From positions 1 to 64,000 of the forward strand of contig JAEQBH010003867.1 in NCBI GenBank assembly GCA_016808115.1: DNA of 64,000 bases, read 5' to 3'. Below the pieces are notes generated by a model. The model did no database searches, had not been told where the DNA came from, and saw only the letters and a list, made by a program, of their open reading frames with translations. This DNA comes from Tetrastigma voinierianum (lineage: Eukaryota; Streptophyta; Magnoliopsida; Vitales; Vitaceae). A program made the translations under genes and the position numbers. Below, piece by piece: positions 23,621 to 35,546 of the stretch (positions are counted from its first letter, which is position 1; each line of letters opens with the position of its first letter).

Positions 23621-25230
23621 ACGCCAATTCTTACAGAAACCAGTAGTGAAAACTGTGCATATCAAGCATCTGCCTTCTCGAGAAGTGTCTCTAATCGGAC
23701 TAGTGATGGAACTCTCTCTCTCTCTGCGCCTCGATCCCGACCTCGCGCGATGACATGGCCTCAAATCTGATGCCTCATATGGTGCCATCGGCATGTCACT
23801 AAGCGATCTTGTTGTTGGCGAGATTCCATAGGGCAAATGCTCCTCCCGGCTACCCTTATGATCCAAAACCCTTGTGCTGCGGCATGTCCTCTAACACTGT
23901 AGTCCTCTCAGATGAGCATCTGTCTGCAGGGTGGAAAGAAAAGATTAGTACTCATATGTATTGGCGTGTGCCCACGCCTTTTGGAAACTCTTCAGCGCCC
24001 TGCCTTGTCGCCTCAGTTCCCTATCAGGCACCATGAATCTTTGATACTCTATGTATTGGTTTATCTCTCAAATACCTGTGGGCGAGAATCTCTAATGTGA
24101 AGGTCATCCGCTGACTAGAAAATGTCTCAGACTTATTGGCCAGGTCCCCTTATCCTGCAGGGTCATGCCTCTGTGCAGGTGGCAAGTGATTGCAGGAATC
24201 CATGTGACATGCTCCCACTTCCACTCGGCTACCTCGATGGTTAGGCGGCCACGCTGCCCGATGCTTAGCCTTTACTGTTAGCACATGAGACATCGTCACT
24301 GAGGTCACACGTGTCTCTTCGTCTACGCCAGAGTGATGCGCGATGAAGATCCTAGTATCTTACGTGCCACTGGATGCGGAAAATCGGCCTGATGAAAACT
24401 CCACAGAATCTTCTCCTCTCAAATCGGTGGGTGGGGGAACCACTGCCGCGATCTCTATGCAGAAGACTACCATCAGGTGTGAGTGGATCCGATTGTTGTA
24501 CGGTCCACGATGGACACTATCCTGCGCATCACGCCGCTGGGACACAGTCTTTCGCTCCATGAGCGGTGTAGCCACTAAACTCCCCAATGTGCCTTGATGC
24601 ATCAGCGTGCGCCAGCTGGCCCCATCCTGGAGTCTCGAGGCACATTGCCTTCTCGGTATGCGCCGACACTCCTCAGTGACTTGTTGAGTGCATCAACCAC
24701 CCACATTTTTGCCTTACCGGATAGTGCGAGTGATCATAGTCTCTGAACTCCATCCATCTGATTTGCCTCTGTGGGAGGTCATTGGCGTGAAAATATCACT
24801 TCAGACTTTTGTGGTGCAAGTGCGCCTCGAACTCGCCATATAAGTAGTGGCGCCAAATCTTCAAGCGGAACTACGACCACCAACTCCATGTCGTGTGGGG
24901 TAAATTCTTCTCTCTGTATTCTTCAAGCGAGAGCCTAAGCACACACCCTCAGGACTACTTCAAAACATCCCGAGTCAGGCCTGGGGAAAAATCCTGATAC
25001 AACATTGTGCCCACATTAGGGACTATCGAGATAGGGTGAAGTAGTCCTCTTCACTCCTGGAATGCCTCCTCACATCGGGTGATTAAGCATCCCGATCAAA
25101 CTTGACCTCCTTCGGTCGACCTTGTCATAGTCTTTTGTCAGGAATCACCAGTGAATATCTGTATTACCCGATGATCGAAGCTCATTAGAAGGGGCCGACT
25201 TGGTCTCTCCCGACTCATCACAGCCTGCGA
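23620..25230 (-). pseudogene. Chromovirus D RNase H-integrase region, heavily degraded
   Basis: It lies between the reverse transcriptase and the integrase tail, so the RNase H and integrase core should be here. Isolated family-like words occur, but I could not follow a continuous domain on the minus strand. Frames on either strand (for example 24343-24597 + and 25218-25427 -) show no recognisable protein. Confidence 0.45.
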
Positions 25231-25970
25231 CCTTTTAAGGTCCTTCGACACGCTGATGCGACACCATGTGTCACAAAAATCACCCTCAGTGAGCCAAAGC
25301 TGCACTTATGTTGACTTTGGCGTATGGTGATCAGGTCTCTCGGCTCATGTAACCTACTGATCTCGAGTGATACTCGTGCTCTCACTCGTGGAGTAGATGA
25401 GAAATGTAAACCACGCAGTGTGACCATTCGTCACAGATAGGGTTGTTCTCTATTAGCTGAGGTCATAGTCTTGTGGCGCATTGAGTAGATGGAGCATCCA
25501 TAGTAATCAGAATTGCCCACTTATCTCATGATTATGTCTTGGGATATCTTGTCTCCCAACCCTCTCGATTTGATGGTAACCGGTCTGAAGGTCACATTTT
25601 GGGTAGACTCGCTTCTCTCAAGCTGATCAAACAAATCATCGATCATGGCGATGGATCACAGATTCTTGATTGTAACCACCATTCCAATGCGTTAGTTAAT
25701 ACAGTCGAAGGGTCTTGTCTAACCCTTGAAATAGAGCGCAGCGCCCATGGTGCAATGCCGGTCTAGCCCGCATCGATAGCTGCGCTAGGCTGGACTGCCG
25801 AGTTCTGCAACTCAAGCGGGAATTGCCATCCTGTCTGCAGTCATAGAGATGAAGCGAAATACGAGGTGCTTCGATGCAATTCTATCCACATCGAAGAGAA
25901 AGGCGATCACCGGTAGCTCATCAGGAAAAACATCCACATACTACTTAAACTACTGAGGTAGGTCTAGTTC
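25230..25970 (-). pseudogene. Chromovirus D reverse transcriptase, degraded
   Basis: Minus-strand pieces in order: a FPDELP-like motif near 25915-25935 (family DVFPDELPGLPP), IDDLFDQLE at about 25618-25645, and YHQIERVGRQDIP at about 25545-25585 (family GYHQIRV..QDIPKT). These are hallmark residues of the Ty3/Gypsy reverse transcriptase. The catalytic YVDD/FIDD could not be placed. Frames shift often. Confidence 0.7.
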
Positions 25971-26670
25971 GGTCTCACCTCATCATCGGTGACGCGCTGG
26001 CATGTTGTCACGACACACAGGACTCTCATGCGCGGGGCAAAATAACCAGCATACCTGAAATACCACCGATGCGGATTACGCGTGTAGCGGTAGCTCTCCT
26101 CTGGCTGCAATCGTAAAGACCACATAAACATCGACAACGATCACCATCCGGATGACATCAAACTCGGCGTGTCCATGATCCTCATATCACATGATGTCCA
26201 CGAGATCCTCCAGCTCCCGACCTTGACATATCATCCCTGTCGCCCCTAATCCACCAGGGAGAGGCTGCATACAATGGCGCTCACTCTAAGGTCTCGACCT
26301 CTAGCCTTCATCACACAAGCTGATGCGACGATGAATGATCTGACGCGCAGGAATCAAATAACACTCTTGTAAGAGGCCAGCACTTTGTACCACATGTATG
26401 GCCCGGTGTCTGGCGGCTCGACCTGCGGTGTGATGGCGTTTCTTGTGCCGGGCCCACAGTGTCTTGCTGTGGGCCTCGTCCTCTGCACTTCTACCCATAC
26501 TGCGGCCTCTCGGGCACACACTGTGAAATGTGAGGTGCTAGTGTAGCTCCCGCTTACGCTAAGGCGCTCCTCGGCTGTCTGTGTTAATGGAGGAGCGTGA
26601 CGTATCTCTGTGTGCCTCTTGTGTGGGAGGCGGCATTAGCTCTGGGATCCCACACTGTCTGGGGCGATCA
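25970..26670 (-). pseudogene. Chromovirus D protease region
   Basis: VLFDSCAS at about 26344-26368 corresponds to the family active-site pattern VLFD(S/T)GAS, with C in place of the usual G if the read is right. A SFIVASACV-like stretch follows with a shift. The gag-protease linker is to the right and is cut by element B at 26671. Confidence 0.65.
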
Positions 26671-28123
26671 CGATTCGTGCCCTGTTAGGGTGATCAGAAA
26701 TAAAAGCTGAGTTGTCTAAATTTACTGCATTGCAGTAGCGAAAGCCCCCACCTTTGGAGTATAAATTCACAGGGTCGAACAGGGTTGGAGTTTTCTTCGT
26801 CTGAATGATTTAAAATGGAAATCAAATGGTGAATTTGGTTTAGTTTTAAGGGTGGTGTTGATCTAAAAACAAGGGTTGGTGATTTGCCGGATTAAAAATA
26901 AAATAAGTAAAAATGTAAAAATAGAATTCCTTGTGTCGGGTCATTGGGAGTTTGGGGTCACAGGGCAAGCGAGGTTCTGGTCTTTCTTTTCCTCGTCTTT
27001 AAGGAGGATGGCCACATAGTCTCCCAAAGCCCAGTTCTTAAATTACCTTGTAAAAGCTAACCCTAAATAATTAACTTTGAAAATTTGGCATTTGCTTCCC
27101 ACTGATGGTCTCGTGCAGTGAATAACATCACCTTGATTCACTTTCCCATAGCTAATAAATGATAACTAATGAATGTCAATAAGCATACAATGAACCTAAA
27201 AGCTGCCAAGTATTGGCTATTTACAGTGAACTGAAGGGATCAAAAATTTGGGGAAAATAAAAATATCAGCAGATAAGCCTTACAGCCAACCCCTTAGATG
27301 ATAACTAACGGATGTCGATAGATCTACGATAAGCATCGATGAACCCAAGAAAACATCAAATACTATTCAAAGCAACTAAAGGGTTAAAGTCTCGTTTATT
27401 GACGCAGTAGTAGAAAATACCTCGTTAAAACATGGAAAAACCATAGGTTTCCTTGATCCCACCTTGATGTGATCACTTTGAAGAAAGGTTTTAGCCGCTC
27501 GTCCTCAAGTTGTCATCCTTGGAGGGTGTTTGAAATTTGCCGAAAGTGAGAAAATGAAAGAAAAAATGCAAGAAAAGGAGAAAGTGGAAATGGGCGGCAA
27601 AAACGGGGGAGCTGAAAGCTTCTCCCCCCCTCCCCCCTGATTTATTGATTAAGTGTCTCCCCTTTTTACAGCTTGGTTTGGGATTTGCTGATCGACCGCT
27701 AAGTACAAAAAATAACCTCTAAAATATTCTTACAATCGGGGCAAAAAAGGAAGAAAACCAAAAGAGACCAAAAGCAAAACAAAGCAGGCGGGAAATCAAC
27801 AGCGGGGAGGAATGAGTGGCGGGCATGAAATTTCAGGTGCTCCAACCAATTTCCTTAATAGCTCCTTTTTCTTGCATTTTACTGCTCTTCTTTCCATACA
27901 GTATCGATCTATAATGTTGAGTTTATTTCAGATTCTTCGGTGCTTGGATCGGCTCCTTGATTTTACGGCCAGATGTGCAAAAAGCTGAATTGCCACAAAA
28001 TGCGATGGTAGAATAGCCAGGGACAGTATGTAAAGACAGTTTAATTACACATTAGTTAGTACCGCAAGCACTCAAAACCTATAATAAATAGGGTTCAAAA
28101 TAACACTTTTTGGGCACTAATCA
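26671..28123 (-). repeat. Element B 3' LTR
   Basis: Aligns with 32436-33864. Strong shared blocks include GGTGAATTTGGTTT, AATAGAATTCCTTG, TAATAAATGATAACTAATG, GATTTATTGATTAAGTGTCTCC and ACAATCGGGGCAA. It carries the inverted conserved block near 27502-27521. The minus-strand start TGATTAGTGCCC resembles the LTR start of C (TGATTAATGCCC). Confidence 0.8.
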
Positions 28124-28157
28124 CCCCCCAACCTACACATTGCTAGTCCCTTAGCAA
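28124..28157 (-). other. Element B polypurine tract and adjacent hairpin
   Basis: On the minus strand an inverted repeat TTGCTAAGGGACTAGCAA (28157-28140) is followed by AGGTTGGGGGG (28134-28124) and then the LTR. The same hairpin and tract stand in C at 61908-61940. Confidence 0.7.
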
Positions 28158-31100
28158 TGAAAGAAAGAAAGAAAGAGAGAGCATACTAAACAAAATCAAA
28201 ATTATGTTCACAAAAAAATATATTTCAAAAGGTTGTGAATGGTAAATGCTAACTAAGTAGGTCATCAATGCGCAATAACTATCTTGAGGAGGAATGAATG
28301 TCATACAAAATTGAGTATCAAAGAGTTTCCTTGCCAGATGGATCTTGAAAACCACGAAATCTAGTGTTTGGTTTGATGGATCTTGTGATAAGTATGAACT
28401 ACACTCTCCTGACTAGCTATTTACGATGGATGCTAACCAACCCTGATAAATCGGGACCCACTCTTATTCCACAGATTTTTTTTATGTGTTGTAGGGTTGT
28501 GGGAATCAGCTCTTGAAGTCCATGTAGCGGGGATCTATCAGTGACTCTGACCAGGTTAGACTTGGGCATGAAGTCATAAGGATCTTTGACCTTAACTCTT
28601 TAGGTTTCACCCAGGACTTGATGATTTAGGGCCTCCGGCCACTCTGACTTGCTAAACTTCACATCACGTGTAGCGAGCACAAAGTCGCGACTCCCGACAG
28701 TGAAAGGTTTGAATGCCAGACTTTGAAGAGCTTTCAGCCATGCTCCCCCCTCGGGCCAGGTGCTCGGGTTTCAAGGCAAGCGACTGCGGAATTTTTCTTC
28801 TTTTTCTTTTCTTTTTCTTTTCTTTTCTTTTCTTTTTATTTTGGAAGACACATTGGCCTTCTATATTCATGGAGTCCTTATTTATTAAAGGTGGTCAGTG
28901 AAACTAGGTAGAGTTATTACCCAGGCTTAGGGGTATGCGAGTTTTTTAAGATTCTTAGAAGAACTGATGTGCAACTGTGTGTGGTTGGCTAAAGGTGGAA
29001 GAAAAAGGGTTGAAAGTAACAAGGGGTTCAGGCGATCATCCGCTCGACTAGGCACTGGAACCAATCAACATCAATAGATTTGGACAAAATTTCAATTTTC
29101 AAACTATGAGGTAGGCAAAAACACAAATTTTAGTTTGCAAAATGAGTCCAAATTTTGAGAGAAAAGTAAGGTGTGTATAGTATAACGGCTTTATAGAAAG
29201 ACAACAAGCCATGAACATCACAAAATGGGTTTACTCGAAATATGCTAAAAACATAAATACAAAGCCCTTTATGCTAACTCCCTCAGCCCAGACATCTTAA
29301 TGTCAGAAATGGGGCTTGGATTGAAATTTAGGGAGAGTGTTACCTCATGATGATATGTGATCGTTTTGAATAGGAGACCCATAAGCTTTCCATCGACACC
29401 TTATTATAAAGTTTAGGCTGAAAGCAGAACAAGTTAGGAAAGAGAAGAAAAGTGGCCAGTTTGAGCATTTTTGCACCTTCTGTGGCTCAAAAGTATTTAT
29501 TTCTATTTATATTAGGGTTATATAGAAAAGGAAAAAAGGAGGGAGGAGGAGGAGAGGAGAAAAGAAAGGAAGGAAGGAAGAGGAGAGAGAAGGAGAAGAA
29601 AAAAGAAAAAAAAGAAGAGAAGAAAAAAGAAAAGGAAAAAAAGAAAAAAGAAAAAAAGAGAAAGAAAAGAAGAAAAAAGCTTTTTCTTTCAAAAGCACAA
29701 AAAAACGGAGTTCGGATAGAAAAAATTACTTAAATGAAACAAAATCGGGAGACAAAGCGTAAGGCGTAAGCGAAAATTTTCGCTATCATAGCGAAAATTC
29801 GCTATGATAGCGAAAATTTGAATTCGCGCGAAATTTCGCTATGCGAATTTTTAATGAAAATAATAAAATAAAATAATTAATTAATTTTAAAAATATTTTA
29901 AATTTTTGTTTTAAGTATAATTTTTTAAAGAAAAATAAAAATAAAAAAATTAATAAAAAAATGAAAACAAGCGTTTTTTTTTTTTTTTTTTTTATAATTC
30001 TTGTTGGCTATTACATGCATTGGTGGGACAGTACATATCTTAAGCTATCATAGCGAAAATTCAACTGCCCATTTAGATTTATGGATGCGAATTTTGATGT
30101 GATTCGCGAGATTTTAACCTCCTCCTCATTCTTCTTATCCCAGTTTCCCATCAGGCTTCAAGAATTTGCATAAAGCGCAAAAATTAATACAAGAAAAATT
30201 AAGAAAAATTGCGAGAAAAGTAAAAATTAATCTAAAGCAAAAATTAACTAAAAATTAGAAAATATAAGAAAGAAAAATTAAGGAAATCAAAATAAAATAC
30301 GATAAAATAACATAAGGCGAGAAAAATGAAACAAAAAGTGGGGAGATTATTGCTCCCCGAACCACTCTTAGGCCTTTGGAGGTACATTTAGGCCAAAGAC
30401 TTAAATCTGGGGTTAAGTTGCTCAATCCAGCGGCACAGGCTCATCAACATGCCATGATGTAAGCAACTACCAAAGTTTTGATGTAGTGGCAAAATTTTGT
30501 CTGATGGCCACTAACTCTAAAGTTTTGTAGAATAGGCGGTGGGGTGGCCCCTTTGTGCTTGGTGCCAGGGGTTTTAGGTTGGATTGTGATACGGTGAGGC
30601 GGGATATAGATTTGAGTGATGGAAGGGACTCACGCGGTGGCTTTTAGTGGCAGGCGCGGTGGCGGTGGGTTCAATTTTGTGGGAAATGGTTTCAAAACAA
30701 GCTCTTGGGAACTCTTTACTATTTCTTTTCCTCACCTCCTCGGTTATAAAGGGAAATATTTCTTCTTGGTTCTCCTTGGAAAAACAACATCACACATATC
30801 GAGGGTTAAGACAGTCAGTGAACAATTCAATAAAATCCTCTATAAAGCCACGAATTGGCAAATTTGTGACGTGCTCCTCTTGCCATGGGTGTCACTTTGG
30901 CCTCTTCCTCCTAGTGGACATTCTTTGTTGATCGATTAGGTCTTCAATGGAATCTTGCAGGTTGTCCATTTATGCTCAAAATCAATTTTCAGCCCATCTA
31001 ATTTCTTGTTCAGGTGTCTTCGCAGTGGCTAACTCTTTGATTCGAAAGGGCATTAATCTCCTTATTCTGCATACAAAGTCATCCATTATCTCAGGGTAAG

Positions 31101-31500
31101 GTCAGAAATGGCTTGACCAGATAGAGGATTATTTGTGGTGGCTGAGATGACTTGAGGAGTTGAAGCATAAAATGGAGGTTCAAGGAGCATATTGTGGAGG
31201 TCTTATTTCCCATGAGGAATTAGATTGTGATTCCCTGACTATGGTTATGACACTACCATATGGTGAACTCATCCATTGGTTTCTATAGTCCCTCATGGAC
31301 ATGTATGCTCTAGGGTTTCTCTCCATAAGGTACTCACTATCTTTGTTCTCCTTAGGTGTTCATTTGATTCTAGTTCAAGCCCCTTTGGAACATGGATTCT
31401 GCGACAAAACCAAGCAACAAGGCAAACACGGAAAAGCAGTCTGCGACCACTTGTTTTTTAATAGTGAAATGTCTGAAAAATTACCGAGTAAAGTGTAAGA
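28158..31500 (-). other. Element B interior, non-coding
   Basis: It contains the family purine block (28750-28842), a long GA-rich run (29520-29690) that gives only low-complexity Lys/Glu frames, and a cluster of GCGAAA/TTTCGC palindromes (29755-29850, 30040-30110) in very AT-rich DNA. No domain was recognised on either strand, including the frames at 30616-30939 and 31276-31498. Confidence 0.6.
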
Positions 31501-31504
31501 GGCC

Positions 31505-32300
31505 TTCCCCACAGCCCTCAGACGAGGGTGGTCCCACTCCGCAGGCTATCCCCTAGCTCCACGGGGGTTTCTTTCGCCTCAGTGGAGGGCTCGAGACACC
31601 AGGACCATGACAGAGTACCAGGGCCCCGAGGTAGTTCCATTTCAGTAGGCTATTAGCCGGGTTGGTAGTGAGGACTTCGAATGGTGTGCTCATGGTCAGG
31701 CCCAGGCCTTTGTAATCAGAGATCGCCTGTCAGTCAGATCCACACCTACGTCGAAAGAAGTGAGGCCCTGCAAAGCGCCTTATATCGGGTCTCCTTTTGG
31801 CCCGCTCCGTAGGAGGGTTGGTGTCGATTCACGAGGCTATCCCACAGCTGCGGGGTTCTTTCGCCTCAGTGAGCTCGAGACCTGGACTCATGAGCTTAGG
31901 TGTACCCATTCGAGGTAGTTCCCACTTCCTGTGAGTGTGCTTGATTGGTAGTAGAACCGAATGGGCCTAGCTCATGGTCGAGTGCAGGCGCCTGTGAGAG
32001 CTAGAATGCTTTGACACCAACTCCGTCGGAAATCTTGAGATGGACTGTATTGTAAACTTTATGAGACCCCACCCACGAAGCCCGCTCCGACAAGGGTGGT
32101 CCCACTCCTGTTATCCCCCTTGCTCACGGGGGTTTCTTTACCTTTCAGTAGGCTCGAGCGCAGGGCGTGAGGCCAGATCACGGAATTTCGGTAGTTCCAT
32201 TTATATTGGGCTGCTAGCCCGGTTGGTAGTGGCCTCAGTGGGTATCTAGCTCCATCAGTCCAGATTACCGAGCAAGCCTGTGGTGAAATAGCTGTGGTAT
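31505..32300. repeat. Tandem repeat of about 285 bp, nearly three copies, in the leader of B
   Basis: The unit starts with an AGGGTGGTCCCACTCC-like word at about 31521, 31811 (diverged) and 32091. Each copy then has GGCTATCCC or TTATCCCC, GGGGTTTCTTT, GCCTCAGT or TTTCAGTA, GCTCGAG, GAGGTAGTTCC or CGGTAGTTCC, and GTTGGTAGT in the same order. Spacings are about 290 and 280 bp. The array lies just downstream of the primer site in element orientation. Confidence 0.75.
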
Positions 32301-32418
32301 GGTTTCCACCTCGTCCGAAGTGGAGCAGTGAAAATCCTAAAAAATGATAAAGGAAATTCACAAAACTTGTGATAGGGATCGCAAGTGTTCCGCAACTCGT
32401 CGAATGCATAGGCACCAT

Positions 32419-32433
32419 CCAGCAGCGGCGCCA
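32419..32433 (-). other. Primer binding site, Asp-tRNA type (element B)
   Basis: On the minus strand it reads TGGCGCCGCTGCTGG, close to the Asp-tRNA complement, directly after the LTR end AATCA. It is followed by the GATGGTGCC block shared with A and C. Confidence 0.7.
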
Positions 32434-32435
32434 TT

Positions 32436-33864
32436 TGATTCGTGCAGCAGTGGGGTGATCAAGGAAATCAACAAAATTTGTATCTAAGTTCACCTCTGTA
32501 GTAGCAAAACTATTTGTGATATAGCGATCAAGGTCGAACAAGGGATCAGGTTTTCTTCGTGCAGGATGATTTAAAGTGAAATCAAAAATGGTGAATTTGG
32601 TTTGGATTTTAAGGTGGTGATAAAAACAAAGGGATTGGTGATTTGCGGGATTAAAAATGAATAAGTAGAAAATGAAAAATAGAATTCCTTGCCGGTGTCA
32701 GTCATTGGGGTTGAGGTCTGGGGCAGGCGGGATCTCGGGGTCTTTCGTCTTGAGGAGGATGACCTATAGTCATCTCCCAAATAGGTTCTTCATTTAAGCG
32801 TAAAAGCTAACCACAAATAATTAACTGAAAATTTGGCATTTGCTTCTTGATGGTCTCGTACGATGAATAACATCACCTTGATTCCACTTTCCCGGCTAAT
32901 AAATGATAACTAATGAATGTCTTTGTATCTAACAATAAGCATACAATGAACTAGAAGCTTTACAAGTATTGGCTATTCACGAACAAACAGAGGATCAGGC
33001 TTAGCCTAAAATTTGGAGAAATAAAAATATATCTTGAATCACCTTCTGAGAACCCATAGATGATAACTAACGGATGTCAATGAATCTACCAATAAGCATC
33101 CAGTAGACAGCTTATCGAGTACTAATCATTTAAAAGCAACCCAGAAAGTTAAAGCCTACGTTTGATTGAAACCATAAATGGTAAATACCTCCCAGATTAA
33201 ACATGACCTCAGTTCTTAGATCCCTTGATGGCCAGTCACACCCGAGAAGAAGGTTTAGTAGCTCATCCTCAGAGTTGTCATCCTCGGAGGGTGTTTGTAC
33301 CAATCTGAAAATGAAAGAAAAATGCAAGAAAGGAGAGAAAGTGGAAATAGGCGTAGCAGGGAGCTGAGCTTCTCCCCACTCACAGATTTATTGATTAAGT
33401 GTCTCCTTTCACAAAGCTTGGTTTTGGGATTTTGTAGTCAAAACCCTTTAAAATTAAAAATAACCTCACAAATATTCTTACAATCGGGGCAAGGAAGAAA
33501 ACCAAGAGACCAGCAAAAACAAAACGGCGAATCAGTAGGCGGGAGGGAATAGTAGGCGAGCATGAGGGGAAATTTCGGGTGCTCAATTTCATGTTAGCTC
33601 CGCTTTCTTGCATTTTAACTCTTCTTTCCTTCTTGTATCGATCTATAATCACTGAGATTTGACTCGAATTCTTCGTGCTTGGATCGACTCAACAATTTTT
33701 GCACGATTAGCTCGCAAAAACTGCAAAATTTGCCACAAAATGCGATCAGTAGAATAATAGGGACCTTAATGTGTAAATTGGGTTAATTACAATGATTAGT
33801 ACACAGAAAGCACTCACAACCTATAATAAATAGGGTTCAAAATAGCACTTTTTGGGCATAATCA
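32436..33864 (-). repeat. Element B 5' LTR
   Basis: Pairs with 26671-28123. The conserved family block lies at 33266-33286 in inverted orientation. The open frames at 32059-32541 and 33395-33652 run across LTR and leader and are chance. Confidence 0.8.
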
Positions 33865-34745
33865 ATCCCTCACCTCATGTGTCAGTCTGCGCCATTGATA
33901 ATACACCATCGCTTTGGCCAAGCGACTCTCATCTATCCCTAGCCCGGATGGCCGCGACTCTGAAACCCTCGTGAATTCGGCTCTGCCTCTTTCTTGAAGC
34001 TGGAAGAGGGTGCTCTCTTCCTCACTACTAACACATCCCGAGTGCTACGAGGCATCTCCTATCGCTCTCTATGGTCGGGGATGTCCCGACCACATGGAGT
34101 CCATATCTTATGGCGAATCCTCTGATCACGCTTAGAATGGACAACTTGGAGTCCGTTTCTCAAATCCCAAACTTGGCGTATGCGTGATGCGTAATCATCG
34201 ACAAATCGGGCTAGCTCACGTGAACCTAGCCACATAATCCATCAAGTCATCACCCCACAGCCGGCTCTAGGAACTCTGAGCCTTCGCATGCCTCTTGATA
34301 TCTGGAAAGTACTTGCCTGAACAACTCTTTGAAACTCTTGCCCATGTCATAGCCTCTAGAGTCTCTGAGGGTCCTTGCCAAATCTCCACCATGCACAGGC
34401 CTCACCCTCTAATTTGGGCAAGCTGGCACGATCTGGTCGCGTCGGAGGGTAATCCTCAAAGCTCAACACCTTCTGGTTTGCATAAACCGGTAGTGCCGCC
34501 ACGGCGGATCTCCCTCCCCCTATGAATGTCGGAGGATGATGCCCCCGAACCCTCCCAGGTTACTAGGACCTCCACGACTACACCCGCTATACCGACTGTG
34601 CTATAGATTTCTTTGCCGCAATACCTCCCGGCCTCTACAAGGCATGCTGATCAAATACTAGTAAATTTGGTCGAATGTCGGTGGTGCGACCGGTGCAGTG
34701 GGCGCCCTCTACGTCCTCGTCCTAGTCCCTCGATAGCCATCTACA
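33865..34745 (-). pseudogene. Chromovirus D gag
   Basis: From the right, an RGRGRRGRPLHRS-like basic start lies at about 34745-34690, then LEGEACAWWRF at about 34375-34415 (family LEGEA..WW), then FKELF, YFPDIKRHAKAQEFLE-like pieces at 34270-34330 and DLMDYVARF at about 34220-34255. This is the order of plant chromovirus gag. Frameshifts interrupt it. Its C-terminal end is cut by element B. Confidence 0.7.
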
Positions 34746-35530
34746 GTTTAAATGGCAAATTAAATAATCTGGTATCCCTAAGGCATAAACACGACCACAG
34801 AGACCTTTATTCAAATATTAGAAAACATTTTATATACTATGTCCCTTTGCATTTTATAGGTAATGTGCTGAGACATAATTTCATTTAATAAATAAAAAAT
34901 TTTTACAACAAAATTTCATTTGAAAATTTCATTTTTACAAAATTTATTTTATTTTATTTATTTTCAAATTTTATCTGTTTTCAAGAATACTCAAATAAAT
35001 TTATAAAATTTATTTTATTCATTTCTTAGGTTACTAGTGTAAAGCGTGAAAATAATTTTCTTACGCCCCTCATTTTTTTTTTTTGTTTTATTTCTGGACA
35101 GTTTGTCAGGGATTTTCCAACCTCCTGTTCTCACACTACACTAGTGTTCCAACCTTAAAATTTATTAAAATTTTGGTTTATTATCAGTAAACCAAATAAA
35201 TTAATTTAAAATTTATTTCATTTATTTTTCTTTGTTTGATTTTACTCCTTTATAAAACTCAACACACTTATATTGCTCTTACCTAGCTTTAAACAATCAC
35301 AACACAACCTTGTGCTGTCACTTCTTTTAAACCATCATCACACATACAACATGGCATACACACACCATCACCTGACAATTTATCAAATCTACAAACACAC
35401 AAACATGCGTACGATTATCTAGTTTTGTCTAAGTGATTTCCTAGGTAATCTCATTACCTAACTTACATCAAACCACCCAAGTGGTGATGGATACCCAAAC
35501 CACGAGCTCCCTAGGTATTCGTATACCTAA
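34746..35530 (-). other. Leader of chromovirus D
   Basis: AT-rich with poly-A/T runs. It matches F's leader (54056-54660) in inverted orientation, including the AAATTTATTAAAATTTT region and the TCACACTAGTG words near 35130-35160 and 54580-54605. No gene is seen. Confidence 0.55.
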
Positions 35531-35543
35531 GCTTTGATACCAA
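35531..35543 (-). other. Primer binding site, Met-tRNA type (element D)
   Basis: The minus strand reads TTGGTATCAAAGC, one base from the standard TGGTATCAGAGC. It adjoins the LTR end at 35547 and has a counterpart in F at 54039-54051. Confidence 0.7.
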
Positions 35544-35546
35544 GTT

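Larger units (their letters stand above)
26671..33864 (-). mobile_element. Athila-like non-autonomous LTR element B
   Basis: Direct LTRs at 26671-28123 and 32436-33864 (about 1.4 kb) flank 4.3 kb. On the minus strand an Asp-tRNA primer site and a GGTTGGGGGG purine tract are placed correctly. No gag, protease, reverse transcriptase or integrase was recognised. It splits D between gag (right) and protease (left). Flanks (GATCA left, ATCCC right) do not give a clean duplication. Confidence 0.8.

Noticed and set aside
29452..29733. Lys/Glu-rich open frame and its Phe/Leu-rich reverse
   Set aside because: It is a GA-rich low-complexity run inside element B with no domain.
32059..32541. 160-codon minus-strand open frame
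   Set aside because: It spans the end of the LTR, the primer site and the tandem-repeat leader of element B, so it is chance.
26666..33869. Target site duplication for element B
   Set aside because: The flanks GATCA and ATCCC do not match. A duplication may have been lost to sequence errors, but none is claimed.
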